Positions 43,481 through 52,477 of a DNA stretch of 64,000 nucleotides are shown here, in pieces; within the stretch, counting starts at the first letter, position 1; every line of letters starts with the position of its first letter. The DNA comes from JBEVOS01 sp044226655 (lineage in GTDB: Bacteria > Pseudomonadota > Alphaproteobacteria > Caulobacterales > Aquidulcibacteraceae). The stretch spans positions 372,001 to 436,000 of the forward strand of contig JBGAGO010000002.1 in NCBI GenBank assembly GCA_044226655.1. The letters run 5' to 3'. The position numbers and the translations under genes were made by a program. The notes under the pieces are model-generated. The model did no database searches. It worked only from the letters and a program-made list of their open reading frames with translations, and was not told the DNA's origin.

Positions 43481-45106
43481 ATGGCCCGCGCCGCGCAGAG
43501 CACCGCCTGCACTGATTTGGACCAATATGACGCCGAGGCCGCCTTCGCGGCGTTCGGCGACCTCCCGGCCAATCCCGACGACCAGGACCCGGGAATCGCT
43601 TGGGAGCCTTTGTCGGCCGAGGAAATCCTGCGTCTCGCGGCCGCCGCCGCGCGGCCCGAGCCGGCCAATGAAGGCGCGCCGCCCAAGCGGGCCTTTCCCG
43701 CGCTGGGACAGCGCGTCAGCCCCCGGCTAGACGCCGGCCTTCTAATGAAGGGGCTGGCGGGCGCCGATTGGGCCGCCGTCCTGCTCACCGCCCAGCTCGC
43801 CGCCCATTGGGGCGAAGGGCTCGGCCTGCTCTCGATCCCGCTGGCGCAGACCCTGGCCTTCCTGGCGGCCGCCGCCATGCTGAAGGTCGGCCTCTGGCTA
43901 ACTGATTCCTACCGCCCCGCGCCCGCCGCCGCCCATCCCGAACTGGCGCTCGGGGGCCTCGCCCTCGGCGCGGTGCTGGCGCTCGGCTTTGCGGCCATCG
44001 CCGCCCCCAATCCGCGCCAGGCGGCCGCGCTCGCGGCCACCTTGCCTGCCGCCGCCATCCTCATGGCCGGCGCCCACGCCGCCTTCGCCCTCTGGCTGAA
44101 GCGCGCCTGGACGCGCGGCGCGTTCGCCGAAACCGCGATCGTGATCGGCGCCACGCCCGCCGCCGAACGATTCATCGCGCGCGCCCGCCAAGAGGGGAGC
44201 CTCAACGTCGTCGCCATCGCCGATGACCGCGCCGCGCGCGCGCCGGATTCGCTCGCCGGCGCGCCGGTGGCAGGCTCCATCGCCGATCTCGCCGCGTGGG
44301 CGCATCTGCCCAAGATCGACCGCATCGTGATCTGCGTCAGCCACGCCGCGGAAGCACGCGTGCGCGATCTCATCGCGCAACTGCGCCGGCTGCCGAACCG
44401 CGTCGATCTGGTATTCGATTTCGACATCGACGCCGCCCAGGGCCGCAAGCTCGCGCGCGTCGGCGGCATGGCGACGGCGATCGTATCGGGACGCTCCACA
44501 TCGACCACGCGCGCCTTCGTCAAGCGCGCGGAAGATATCGTGCTGGGCGCGGCGCTGCTCGCGCTCGCCGCGCCGCTGCTGGCGGTGATCGCCGTGGCCG
44601 TGAAGCTCGACAGCGCAGGCCCGGTGTTCTTCCGTCAACGCCGCCATGGGCTCAACAACCGTGTCATCACGATCTGGAAATTCCGCACCATGCGCGCGGA
44701 CGTGTGCGGGGAGCCGACCCGCCAAGTGTGCGCCAACGATGCGCGGGTGACGCGCCTCGGCAAATTCCTGCGCCGCACCAGCCTCGATGAGCTGCCGCAG
44801 CTGTTGAACGTCGTCGCGGGCAGCATGTCACTGGTCGGGCCGCGTCCGCACGCGGTCGATATGCGCGCCGCCGACCAGACGCTCGACGCCATCGTCGACG
44901 ATTACGCGCACCGCCATCGCGTGAAGCCCGGCATCACGGGCTGGGCGCAGGTGAACGGTTCGCGCGGCCCCATTGAAAGCGTCGAGGCCGTGCGCCGCCG
45001 CGTCGCGCTCGATCTCGACTACATCGCGAAATCCTCGCTTTGGCTCGATCTCTGGATTATCGCACGCACCTTGCCCGCGATGCTCGACGCCAAGACCGTC
45101 CGGTGA
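43481..45106 (+). CDS. hfsE: Polyprenyl-phosphate sugar-1-phosphate transferase, HfsE-like
   Basis: A 541-residue PNPT/WbaP-type initiating transferase. An acidic N-terminal tail (1-75) precedes four membrane helices (about 85-215) and a Rossmann-like middle. The C-terminal catalytic domain (about 345-541) has KRAEDIVLGAALLALAAPLL, TIWKFRTM and RRTSLDELPQLLNVV with the catalytic Asp-Glu. It loads the first sugar phosphate on undecaprenyl phosphate. The symbol rests on synteny with the Caulobacter holdfast cluster as I recall it; by sequence alone it could initiate another exopolysaccharide. It overlaps the flippase start (GTGA). Confidence 0.8.
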   Translation: MARAAQSTACTDLDQYDAEAAFAAFGDLPANPDDQDPGIAWEPLSAEEILRLAAAAARPEPANEGAPPKRAFPALGQRVSPRLDAGLLMKGLAGADWAAVLLTAQLAAHWGEGLGLLSIPLAQTLAFLAAAAMLKVGLWLTDSYRPAPAAAHPELALGGLALGAVLALGFAAIAAPNPRQAAALAATLPAAAILMAGAHAAFALWLKRAWTRGAFAETAIVIGATPAAERFIARARQEGSLNVVAIADDRAARAPDSLAGAPVAGSIADLAAWAHLPKIDRIVICVSHAAEARVRDLIAQLRRLPNRVDLVFDFDIDAAQGRKLARVGGMATAIVSGRSTSTTRAFVKRAEDIVLGAALLALAAPLLAVIAVAVKLDSAGPVFFRQRRHGLNNRVITIWKFRTMRADVCGEPTRQVCANDARVTRLGKFLRRTSLDELPQLLNVVAGSMSLVGPRPHAVDMRAADQTLDAIVDDYAHRHRVKPGITGWAQVNGSRGPIESVEAVRRRVALDLDYIAKSSLWLDLWIIARTLPAMLDAKTVR

Positions 45107-46536
45107 TCGCGCGCGCGCTTCTCACCACCGCGCCGCTGCAGATCGTCCAGGCCGCTCTCGGCTTTGCGACGATCGCGGCGTTCTCGCGGGCGATGTCGCC
45201 GGAGGCCTATGGCGGCTACGCGCTCGTGCTGTCCTGCGCGATGCTGGCGCATACGCTGGCGTTCACATGGGCGGAGGCGGCTGCGTTCCGGTTTCATCCG
45301 GAAGACGCCGATGGCCAGGCGCGCGCCGATCATTATGCGAGCTTGCTCAGCCTCATCATCGCCTCGATCGCGCTGGCCGGCGCTGCGATCGCAGTAGCTT
45401 TTGCGTTCGGCGGCGCGCTCGCCTTTGCGCTTGCGTGCGCGGCGGGCTCGGCGGCGCTGCGGTTCTGCATGCGCATCGCGCGCGAGGACGATCGCGCCGC
45501 GCGCCGGCTCGGCGCGTTCGCCGGCGCCGAGATCGCCTATCTGGCGCTCGGCTTCATCCTCGGGCTTGTGCTGATCTTCGCAACGCCGCTCGGGCTCGCC
45601 GCGCCCTTCGCGGGCGCGGCGCTGGCGGGGCTTGCGCTCTGCGCGCGCGATGCGCCCGCGCTGATCGGCAAGGCGCGCAGCGGACGCGCGCGGCTGTCCC
45701 TGCTGCAAGGTTATTTTGGATTTGGCGCGCCTTTAGCGGCGGCGCTGGCGCTCGATCTCGCGGCGCAGGCGGGCGCACGCGCGCTGCTGGCGCTGCTCGG
45801 CGGCGGCGCGGCGGTCGGCGCCTATGCCGCTGCGTTCGGGCTTGCGCGCCCGCTCGATCTGCTCTGCGCGTGGATCGGCGTAAGCGCGGCCCCGTTCATC
45901 CTCAAGGCGTATGGCGCGAGTGCGGGCGGCGCGGCGCGGACAGCGCAGATAGCGGGCGGCGCGCTGGTTTCGCTGGCGCTGCCGGCCTGCGTCGGCCTGG
46001 CGCTGGTCGCCGAACCGCTCGCGACGTTGATGCTCGGCGAAGGTCTGCGTGCGGAGGCGGCGCAAGCGCTGCCGTGGCTCGCGGTGGCCGGCCTGCTCAA
46101 TGGCGCGGCGCTCTACATCTATTCCGACGCGTTTCAGCTGACGCGGCGCACCGGCTTGCGCGCGGCCGCGCTCGCGCTGGGCGCGCTCGTGCAGATCGCC
46201 GCCTGCGCCGCGCTGGCGCCATCCTTCGGCGCCGTGGGCGCGGCGATGGCCGCCTGTGTCGGCGCGGCCTGTACGTTCGTCTTGATGGCGACCGGCGCCT
46301 ATCGGCTCGCAGGCTTCACGCTGCCGATGCCGGAGCTGGCGCGCTGCGTCCCCGCAACCGCTGTGATGGCGCTCGCAGTGCTCGCGCTCCCGCGCGCCGA
46401 GCCGCTCGTTGAACTGACGCGCGACGCCGCCTTCGGCGCGCTCGTCTACGGCGCCGTGATGCTCGCGCTCGATGGCCGACTGCGCGCGCTGCTGTTCGAT
46501 CGCAGAACCGCCTTGCACGCGGAGACGCTGCCATGA
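45103..46536 (+). CDS. hfsF: Wzx-type polysaccharide flippase, HfsF-like
   Basis: A 477-residue protein made almost entirely of hydrophobic helices (about 12-14), Ala/Leu-rich, with the AAFSRAMSPEAYGGYALVLS start of polysaccharide flippases. It should move the lipid-linked repeat unit across the inner membrane. The GTG start at 45103 overlaps the HfsE stop in GTGA, and the end overlaps the next start in ATGA. Gene order supports the HfsF name. Confidence 0.78.
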   Translation: MIARALLTTAPLQIVQAALGFATIAAFSRAMSPEAYGGYALVLSCAMLAHTLAFTWAEAAAFRFHPEDADGQARADHYASLLSLIIASIALAGAAIAVAFAFGGALAFALACAAGSAALRFCMRIAREDDRAARRLGAFAGAEIAYLALGFILGLVLIFATPLGLAAPFAGAALAGLALCARDAPALIGKARSGRARLSLLQGYFGFGAPLAAALALDLAAQAGARALLALLGGGAAVGAYAAAFGLARPLDLLCAWIGVSAAPFILKAYGASAGGAARTAQIAGGALVSLALPACVGLALVAEPLATLMLGEGLRAEAAQALPWLAVAGLLNGAALYIYSDAFQLTRRTGLRAAALALGALVQIAACAALAPSFGAVGAAMAACVGAACTFVLMATGAYRLAGFTLPMPELARCVPATAVMALAVLALPRAEPLVELTRDAAFGALVYGAVMLALDGRLRALLFDRRTALHAETLP

Positions 46537-47468
46537 ACGCCGGCGGCCGCGAATGCGTTCTCACCTTCGGCCTTTCCAGCGCGCCGCGCCTCAGCGTGCT
46601 GACGCCGTTCTATCGGCACGATCCGCGCCCGCTGCTGCGCGCGCTGGCGCGCACGCACCGCGCCGCCGACGTCGAAATCATTCTGCTTGACGATGGCGGC
46701 GCGAACGCGGGGGACATCGCCGCGCTCTACGCCGTCGCCGAACACATGCCGTGCGCGGTGACGCTGATCGTGCGCGCGCGCAATCAGGGGCGCGCCGCGG
46801 CGCGCAACCGTCTGCTGGCGGCGGCGCAGGCGCGCCACGTGCTCTTTCTCGACGCCGACATGATTCCGGAGAGCCCCGATTTTCTCGATCGCTGGCTCGA
46901 CCTGATCGAGGCGCGCGATCCCGCCATCGCGTTCGGCGGATTCTCGGTTCCCGCGCAGGCGCCGCAAGAGACGGCGCTGCACCGCGCGCTCTCGCATGCC
47001 TCCGATTGCCGCGACGCCGACGCGCGCAACGCCGATCCTGCGCAATTCACCACGACGAGCAATCTTCTGGTGCGCCGCGATGTTCTGGTGGTGGAGCCGT
47101 TCGACGACGCCTTCCACGGCTGGGGCTGGGAAGATGTCGAATGGGCGCTGCGCGCGGCCGCGTGCGCGGACATCCTTCACATCGACAATCGCGCCACGCA
47201 TGTGGGCCTCGACAGCGCCGAAACGCTGTTGCGCAAGGCGCGGCAGGCTGGGCCGAATTATGCGCGCCTCGCCGCTAAGCATCCGCATGCCGTGCGCCGC
47301 TTCCGCACACATCGCGCCGCGCGGCTGATGAAGCGCAGCGGCGCAGGCCGCCTCAAGCCGCTGTTCGCTTGGGCCGCGCGCGATCCGCTGGGCCTGACGC
47401 CGATGCGCGCGCGCTGCGCGGCGCTCAAACTCTACCGCGCGACGATTTACGGGGAATCTCTGCCATGA
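46533..47468 (+). CDS. hfsG: Family 2 glycosyltransferase, HfsG-like
   Basis: A 311-residue GT-A glycosyltransferase. LSVLTPFYRHD opens the nucleotide fold, LDADM holds the DxD motif (107-109), and HGWGWEDVEWALR carries the ED motif (200-201) typical of GT2 enzymes. It would add a sugar to the lipid-linked chain; Caulobacter HfsG adds GlcNAc (established there, inferred here). Start at 46533 overlaps the flippase stop. Confidence 0.8.
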   Translation: MNAGGRECVLTFGLSSAPRLSVLTPFYRHDPRPLLRALARTHRAADVEIILLDDGGANAGDIAALYAVAEHMPCAVTLIVRARNQGRAAARNRLLAAAQARHVLFLDADMIPESPDFLDRWLDLIEARDPAIAFGGFSVPAQAPQETALHRALSHASDCRDADARNADPAQFTTTSNLLVRRDVLVVEPFDDAFHGWGWEDVEWALRAAACADILHIDNRATHVGLDSAETLLRKARQAGPNYARLAAKHPHAVRRFRTHRAARLMKRSGAGRLKPLFAWAARDPLGLTPMRARCAALKLYRATIYGESLP

Positions 47469-48241
47469 GCGCGCCCTATGCGCCCTCGCGCGCGCTGCCC
47501 GCGCGCATCGCGCGCCGCCTGACGCAATGGCGCGCCGCGCGCCCGATCGAAATCGCGCCGGCGCGGCCGCTGCTGTCGATCAGCTTCGACGATTTCCCGG
47601 AAACCGCCGCGACCATCGGCGCGGGCGTGCTCGAGGCGCACCATGTGCGCGGGACGTACTATGCCGCCGCTTCGATGGAAGGGCGCGCCGACGCCTGCGG
47701 GCCGGGCTTTACGCGCGCCAGCCTTCTGCGCCTGGCGGCGAACGGCCACGAGATCGGCTGTCATTCCTTCGCGCATGGCGATGGCGCGCGCGGCGCGGTG
47801 CGCGACACGCTGGCGGATTACGCCAAGAACGCCGACGCCATCGCCGCCATGGGCCATCACGCGCCGCTGCGCACCTTGGCCTATCCCTATGGCGAAACCA
47901 CTTTGGCTCTTAAGCGCGCGCTGCCGGCCCGGTTCGTGGCCGCGCGCGGCATTCTTCCGGGCCTCAATCTCGGCCGGACCGACGCCGCGCAGCTGCGCGC
48001 CTATCCGTTCTTCGGCGCCGACGCGTTCGACGGCGTGCGCGACGCGCTGGGTGAGGCCGCGCGGCGCAAAGCCTGGCTCATCGTGTTCACGCACGATATC
48101 GGCGCCTGGCCCTCGCCTTATGGCGCGACGCCGAAGGCGCTGACCGCGCTCATCCGCGCCGCCCGCACGCTCAATTTCGACATCCTGCCCGTCGCAGAAG
48201 CGGCGGCCCGCGCCTTCAAGATCGATCCGCTATGCGTGTAA
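47465..48241 (+). CDS. hfsH: Polysaccharide deacetylase, HfsH-like
   Basis: A 258-residue NodB-fold enzyme. SISFDDFPET holds the catalytic base and metal Asp, GCHSFAHG is the HxxxH metal motif, and LAYPYGE and IVFTHDIGAW are later motifs. There is no signal peptide, so it acts in the cytoplasm, as described for Caulobacter HfsH, which partly deacetylates the holdfast GlcNAc polymer. The length matches that enzyme closely as I recall. ATGA overlap with hfsG; its end overlaps the next glycosyltransferase by 10 bases. Confidence 0.82.
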   Translation: MSAPYAPSRALPARIARRLTQWRAARPIEIAPARPLLSISFDDFPETAATIGAGVLEAHHVRGTYYAAASMEGRADACGPGFTRASLLRLAANGHEIGCHSFAHGDGARGAVRDTLADYAKNADAIAAMGHHAPLRTLAYPYGETTLALKRALPARFVAARGILPGLNLGRTDAAQLRAYPFFGADAFDGVRDALGEAARRKAWLIVFTHDIGAWPSPYGATPKALTALIRAARTLNFDILPVAEAAARAFKIDPLCV

Positions 48242-49113
48242 CCATCGCCATTCCGACGTTCCGGCGCCTGCCCGGTCTCAAGCGCGCCGTGCGCAGCGCG
48301 TTCGCGCAACGCAACGCCTGCGAGATCGAGATCGTGTGCGTGGACAATTCGCCTGAGCACGGCGCGCGCGCCATGCTGGAGGATCTCGCGCGCGAAGCGC
48401 AATGCGATTTCCAATGGCGCCATGAACGCCGCGCGGGCGTCGCCTATGCGCGCAATGCGCTCATGGCGATGGCGACGGGCGAGTTCGTCGCCTGGCTTGA
48501 TGACGATGAGGAAGCGCCCGATGGCTGGCTCGCCGCTCTGATCGCGGCGCAGGCCGCGCACAAGGCGGACGTCGTGTTCGGCCCCGTGCGCGCCTTCGCG
48601 CCCACGGCCAATCCGCGAGCCTATTACGAGCAGCTTTACGCGCGCACCGGCCCCGCGATCTCCGGCCCGATCCAGCGGAGCTTCGGCATCGGCAATTCGC
48701 TGACGCGCCGGGCGCTGCTGGCGCCGTTCGACGCCAGCGCCAACGAAACCGGCGGCGAAGACGATCTGCAATTCGCGCTTATGCGTGAGAAGGGCGCCAG
48801 CTTCGCCTGGGCCGCGGATGCGCAAGTGATCGAACATGTCGATGGCGCGCGCCTGCGTTTCGGCTATGCGCTGAAGCGCGCCTTCGCTTATGGCCAAGGA
48901 CCCTGTGAAACGGCGTCCGCGACGCATCACTATCTCACGCTGGCGCGGCATATGATGGTGGGCGCCGCGCAAGCCAGCCTGTTCGGCGCAGGCTTCGTCG
49001 CCGGCGCGCTGATGGGCTCGCCGCAGCGTTACATGATGGCCGATCGCGCGGCGCGCGGGCTCGGCAAAGTGCTCTGGTTCCTGCCTCAGAAATTCTACGG
49101 CGCAGCCGCCTAG
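48232..49113 (+). CDS. Family 2 glycosyltransferase in the holdfast-type locus
   Basis: A 293-residue GT2 enzyme. VTIAIPTFRRLPGLKRAVRS is the N-terminal nucleotide-binding block, AWLDDDEEAP holds the DxD (90-92), and NETGGEDDLQFALM carries the ED motif. It is in the place where I expect the polymerase gene hfsC, and resembles HfsL, which Caulobacter encodes elsewhere. It overlaps the deacetylase and ends on the shared CTAG with the convergent hfsB. Confidence 0.85.
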   Translation: MRVTIAIPTFRRLPGLKRAVRSAFAQRNACEIEIVCVDNSPEHGARAMLEDLAREAQCDFQWRHERRAGVAYARNALMAMATGEFVAWLDDDEEAPDGWLAALIAAQAAHKADVVFGPVRAFAPTANPRAYYEQLYARTGPAISGPIQRSFGIGNSLTRRALLAPFDASANETGGEDDLQFALMREKGASFAWAADAQVIEHVDGARLRFGYALKRAFAYGQGPCETASATHHYLTLARHMMVGAAQASLFGAGFVAGALMGSPQRYMMADRAARGLGKVLWFLPQKFYGAAA

Positions 49114-49760
49114 GCGAAACGCCGCGCGATCTGTTCGATCGCCATCGTCTCGGCGCTGGCGCGGGCGAAGACGAGGCCGATGACCTCGCCGCCGGCCTCC
49201 GCGAGCGCGGCGCGCGCCTGCATCGCCGGCAGCGCGCCATGCGCATCGCCCGAGACGACCAGCACGATCGCATCCATGTGCTTGGCGAGCTTCAGCGCGA
49301 TTGGCGCGCGCGCCAGAGACGGCGCAGCGACAATCACGTTCGCGCCGAGCCCGCGCAGCGCCTCCCAATAGCCGGGATCGCCCGAAATCTGGATGCGCGC
49401 GTCAGCAGGCAGCGTGGCCGCGCGCTGCGTGACATGGCACGATGTGCCGGTGATAGCGCGGCGCACCAGCACAGACTCGTGCTGCGCCGCGCCGTCCACG
49501 CTCTTGGCGCGGCAGAACAAGGCGCCGTTCACGCTCGCGCCGAGCGGCGCGCCGAGCCCATGCGTGCGCGCGAAATGCGTCGCCAACGCGCTGCGCTTGA
49601 CATCGAGGTCCACGAGAAAGACCGGCGCGGCGGCATCTTCCACCGCGGCGCAGCAAGCCGCGGCGACGCCCTCATCATCGGATGCGGCCGCGACCATCAC
49701 GATCAGCCCCTGGCCATGCGCGCGCGGGCGATGCGCTTCGGCGGCGGCGAGCAGATCCAT
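49110..49760 (-). CDS. hfsB: Degenerate polysaccharide co-polymerase ATPase, HfsB-like
   Basis: A 216-residue protein with the fold pattern of BY-kinase/ParA-type ATPases: LIVMVAAASDDEGVA (19-33) where the Walker A loop belongs, FLVDLDVKR (48-56) at the Walker A' place, and MDAIVLVVSGDAHG as a later strand. The P-loop lysine and GK(S/T) are absent and there is no C-terminal tyrosine cluster, so ATP hydrolysis and autophosphorylation are unlikely. It follows HfsA (TGATG overlap), as the split Wzc halves do in Caulobacter. Confidence 0.72.
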   Translation of the reverse strand: MDLLAAAEAHRPRAHGQGLIVMVAAASDDEGVAAACCAAVEDAAAPVFLVDLDVKRSALATHFARTHGLGAPLGASVNGALFCRAKSVDGAAQHESVLVRRAITGTSCHVTQRAATLPADARIQISGDPGYWEALRGLGANVIVAAPSLARAPIALKLAKHMDAIVLVVSGDAHGALPAMQARAALAEAGGEVIGLVFARASAETMAIEQIARRFA

Positions 49761-51283
49761 CAGGCGGCGCCTTTCCGCAAGCGGGAGAGCAGACTGGGCG
49801 CATCGGGCTTCGGCTTAGCCTCCGCTTTCGGCGCGGCCTTCGCGGCGGGCATGGCGCCGAGCACGGGCACGCCCAGCGTCCGCGCCGCAGCGGAGGGCGT
49901 CGGGAAATTGCGGCGCAGAATGGCGCGCCCGAGGCCCGCCGCGATCGCCGCCAAGCCGGCGAGCAGCGCGCCCACGAGCGCGATCGGCATGCGCAGGCTC
50001 TTGCCTTGCGCAGGTGGTTCGGCGCGCTGCACAACGGAGATATTATCAGTCGAGCGGCCGAGAAGCTCATTGAACGCGCGCGATTCTTCCGCGCGCGAGG
50101 CGAACGATTGCGCGGTCTGTTCGAGGATCGTGCGCGAGCGCGCGAGCTGGCGATAGGTCGGCTCCAATTGCTGCAGAGTCCGCAGCCGATCGCGCAAGGC
50201 CGTGCTTTGGGCCTGCAATTCGGTTTCGCGCGCGCGCTGGGCGCGGGCTTCAGCCTCGACCGTGTAAAGCTGACTGGCGATATCCTGGCGGATCGGATTG
50301 AGGCCGCGGCGCGTCAGGCTCGGCGGATCGCCATCGGCGAGATAGGTCGTGAGCTGCGAAATGCGGCGATCGATTTCGCGCACCGGCGGCGCATCAGCCT
50401 GATAGCGCGCGAGCAGCTGCTCGCGCTCGACCTGCAGGTTGACGAGCGCGCGGCGCGCATCGCTCTCCGAATAGAGTTCCGTCTCCGCGGGTTCGGCTTG
50501 ATAGCGCGCGCGCAAGGCGGCGGCGCGGCCCTCGGCCTCGCGGCGCTTCGATTGGGCGTCGAGCAATTGCGCAGACACATCGCCGATGCGCTGCGCCAGC
50601 GACGTCATCTCACTTTCGAAATCACCGACATTGTTGGCGGTCAGGAATTGCGTCAGCGCCTGATTGGCCGTCTGCACGCGGACGTCGAAATCGCCGGCCT
50701 GGCGCGACAGCGCGTCGGTCTCGCCGCCCACCAGCACGTCGCGGCGATAGGCCAGATATTCGTTCACCAGCGTGTTCAACGCGCGGGCGGCGAGTTCGGC
50801 GTTCTTGTGCTTGAACGAAAGGGCGATCGTGGGCGTACGCGGCGACGAGCCGACGCCGAGCGCCTCGGAAAACGCTTTGACGGCCAAGGCTTCCCGCCGC
50901 GCCGGTGGCGCGCCACGCAGATCAGGATAGAGCGTGGCTGCGCCGAGGCGGCGCAAGGTGCGGCGCGCAACCTCTTCGCTGCGCAGCATCTGAATTTCGC
51001 CGTTGACGATGGTTTCGATATCGGGCGCCGCGCCGCCGCCATTGGCGCCCATGGTGGGCTGGTAGACGTATTCCTGCCCGATCCGCACCAGCAATTCGCC
51101 GCGCGCTTCGTAATGTTTCGGGCTGATCAGCGCGACGCACAGCGCGAGCGCACCGATGACGGCGCCGACGATCAGCACAATCTTCCGTTCCGCCCACAGC
51201 ATGGCGACAAGATCGGCCCAGCCGAGCTTGGGCAGAGCGGCCCATCCCTTCGGCGTGCCTGCGTTGTCGTTTGCGCTTGCCAT
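49760..51283 (-). CDS. hfsA: Wzz/GumC-type chain-length and co-polymerase protein, HfsA-like
   Basis: A 507-residue inner-membrane protein. The first helix is at about 32-52 (KIVLIVGAVIGALALCVALI), followed by the Wzz segment EARGELLVRIGQEYVYQP, a long periplasmic coiled coil (about 150-400), and a second helix near 438-460 ahead of a short cytoplasmic tail. It should control export or chain length with HfsD. The start at 51283 has GGAAGGG upstream; an earlier ATG 23 codons upstream lacks one. Confidence 0.8.
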   Translation of the reverse strand: MASANDNAGTPKGWAALPKLGWADLVAMLWAERKIVLIVGAVIGALALCVALISPKHYEARGELLVRIGQEYVYQPTMGANGGGAAPDIETIVNGEIQMLRSEEVARRTLRRLGAATLYPDLRGAPPARREALAVKAFSEALGVGSSPRTPTIALSFKHKNAELAARALNTLVNEYLAYRRDVLVGGETDALSRQAGDFDVRVQTANQALTQFLTANNVGDFESEMTSLAQRIGDVSAQLLDAQSKRREAEGRAAALRARYQAEPAETELYSESDARRALVNLQVEREQLLARYQADAPPVREIDRRISQLTTYLADGDPPSLTRRGLNPIRQDIASQLYTVEAEARAQRARETELQAQSTALRDRLRTLQQLEPTYRQLARSRTILEQTAQSFASRAEESRAFNELLGRSTDNISVVQRAEPPAQGKSLRMPIALVGALLAGLAAIAAGLGRAILRRNFPTPSAAARTLGVPVLGAMPAAKAAPKAEAKPKPDAPSLLSRLRKGAA

Positions 51284-51444
51284 CGAGGGCCCTTCCGTTC
51301 GCGCCCGCTTATGCGCCGCGCTTGCCTGCGATTTGGTAAACACTCGATTCACCTTGCCGTCCCAATGTCAGCGCCGATCTGCTTCGGCGGGGCGCGTGGC
51401 GCGCGCCTTGCTCCGCGGCAGGGGAGACGAGCGAGGAGAGCCGC

Positions 51445-52161
51445 ATGCGCAGCCTGATTGGGGCGATTGCGATCATGGTGGGCGTTGGGTTTGCGGGCTG
51501 TGCGGCGACGACGCGGCCGGCGCATGCGCAGGAAGCCGCGGCGCAAGGCGTCGCGCCCTATTCCGATCAGACCCCGCAATACCGGTTCTTCCCCGGCGAC
51601 GAGGTCGAGGTGATCGTCACCTCGGCGCCGGAGCTGACGCGCACAGTGACGGTGGGTCCGGACGGGCGCATCTCGCTGCCGATGATCGAGCCGGTGCGGG
51701 CAGCCGATCGCACCGAGGACGAATTGCAAGCGGCGCTCGTGGCGGCTTATTCAGGCGAATTGCGCGCGCCGGAGATCGAGGTCGTCGCCAAGACCTATGG
51801 CTCGCGCCAGGTGTTCGTCGGCGGCGAAGTGGCGCGGCCGGGCGTGTACACGATGCCGGCTTACGTCGATGCGCTGCAGGCCGTGGCGATGGCGGGCGGT
51901 TTTCTCTCCAGCGCCAAGCGCGACGAAGTGCTGGTGCTGTCGCGCGCGACCGGCGAAAACACGGTGCGCCGCGTCAATCTTTCGGGCCGCGCGATCCGCG
52001 AAGGCGTGCCGGATGCGACCGCGCTGGCGCGCTATGACGTCGTCTACGTGCCGCGCTCGCGCATCGGCCAAGTCGGCCTCTTCATGCAGCAATATGTGCG
52101 CGAGGCCCTACCGGTGCAGTTCAACGTCTATTACGACCTGAACAACAGCCGGAATTATTGA
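51445..52161 (+). CDS. hfsD: Outer-membrane polysaccharide export lipoprotein, HfsD-like
   Basis: A 238-residue Wza-family protein with a lipoprotein signal (lipobox around GFAGC, Cys19), the polysaccharide export domain (YRFFPGDEVEVIVTSAPELT, VTVGPDGRISLPMIEPVRA) and an SLBB domain (VFVGGEVARPGVYTMPAYVD). It forms the outer-membrane exit for the polymer. It is divergent from hfsA across about 160 bases, where a shared promoter is expected. Confidence 0.83.
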   Translation: MRSLIGAIAIMVGVGFAGCAATTRPAHAQEAAAQGVAPYSDQTPQYRFFPGDEVEVIVTSAPELTRTVTVGPDGRISLPMIEPVRAADRTEDELQAALVAAYSGELRAPEIEVVAKTYGSRQVFVGGEVARPGVYTMPAYVDALQAVAMAGGFLSSAKRDEVLVLSRATGENTVRRVNLSGRAIREGVPDATALARYDVVYVPRSRIGQVGLFMQQYVREALPVQFNVYYDLNNSRNY

Positions 52162-52164
52162 TCG

Positions 52165-52185
52165 GGCGGCGCGTGGCGCGCCGCC
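52165..52185. terminator. Hairpin between convergent genes
   Basis: GGCGGCGCG and CGCGCCGCC form a perfect nine-base stem around TGG, four bases after the hfsD stop. No T-tract on either side, so it is a terminator-like hairpin and not a classic rho-independent one. Confidence 0.4.
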
Positions 52186-52204
52186 GAACCTCAACGGCCA
52201 ACGC

Positions 52205-52477
52205 TCAATGGATGGTGTGGGTCAGCCATTCGCGCGCGGCTTTCTGGGCCGTCGCAATTTCCGTCGCGCTCATCATGCTGGAGAGTTCCTTGCGGCTCTC
52301 CTTGGCTTCCATAGAGCCGCGCATGGCCGCGAGATTGAACCACATATGCGCTTGGATGAGATCGACCTCGCCGCCCTGGCCGGTCGAATAGATCAGGCCG
52401 AGCTTGTAAAGATCTTCGCTGCGCCCCGCCGAGGCGGCTTCACGCACTTGGGCGATTTCTACGTCCGTATAGGCCAT
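52205..52477 (-). CDS. Small SEL1-like repeat protein
   Basis: A 90-residue protein with one SEL1-like unit, LYKLGLIYSTGQGG..DLIQAHMWFNLAAMRG (about residues 23-56), then a helical tail ELSSMMSATEIATAQ. SEL1 repeats mediate protein contacts. Very similar small proteins occur widely in alphaproteobacteria, function unknown. AAGGGAG upstream supports the start at 52477; an ATG seven codons earlier is less likely. Confidence 0.75.
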   Translation of the reverse strand: MAYTDVEIAQVREAASAGRSEDLYKLGLIYSTGQGGEVDLIQAHMWFNLAAMRGSMEAKESRKELSSMMSATEIATAQKAAREWLTHTIH

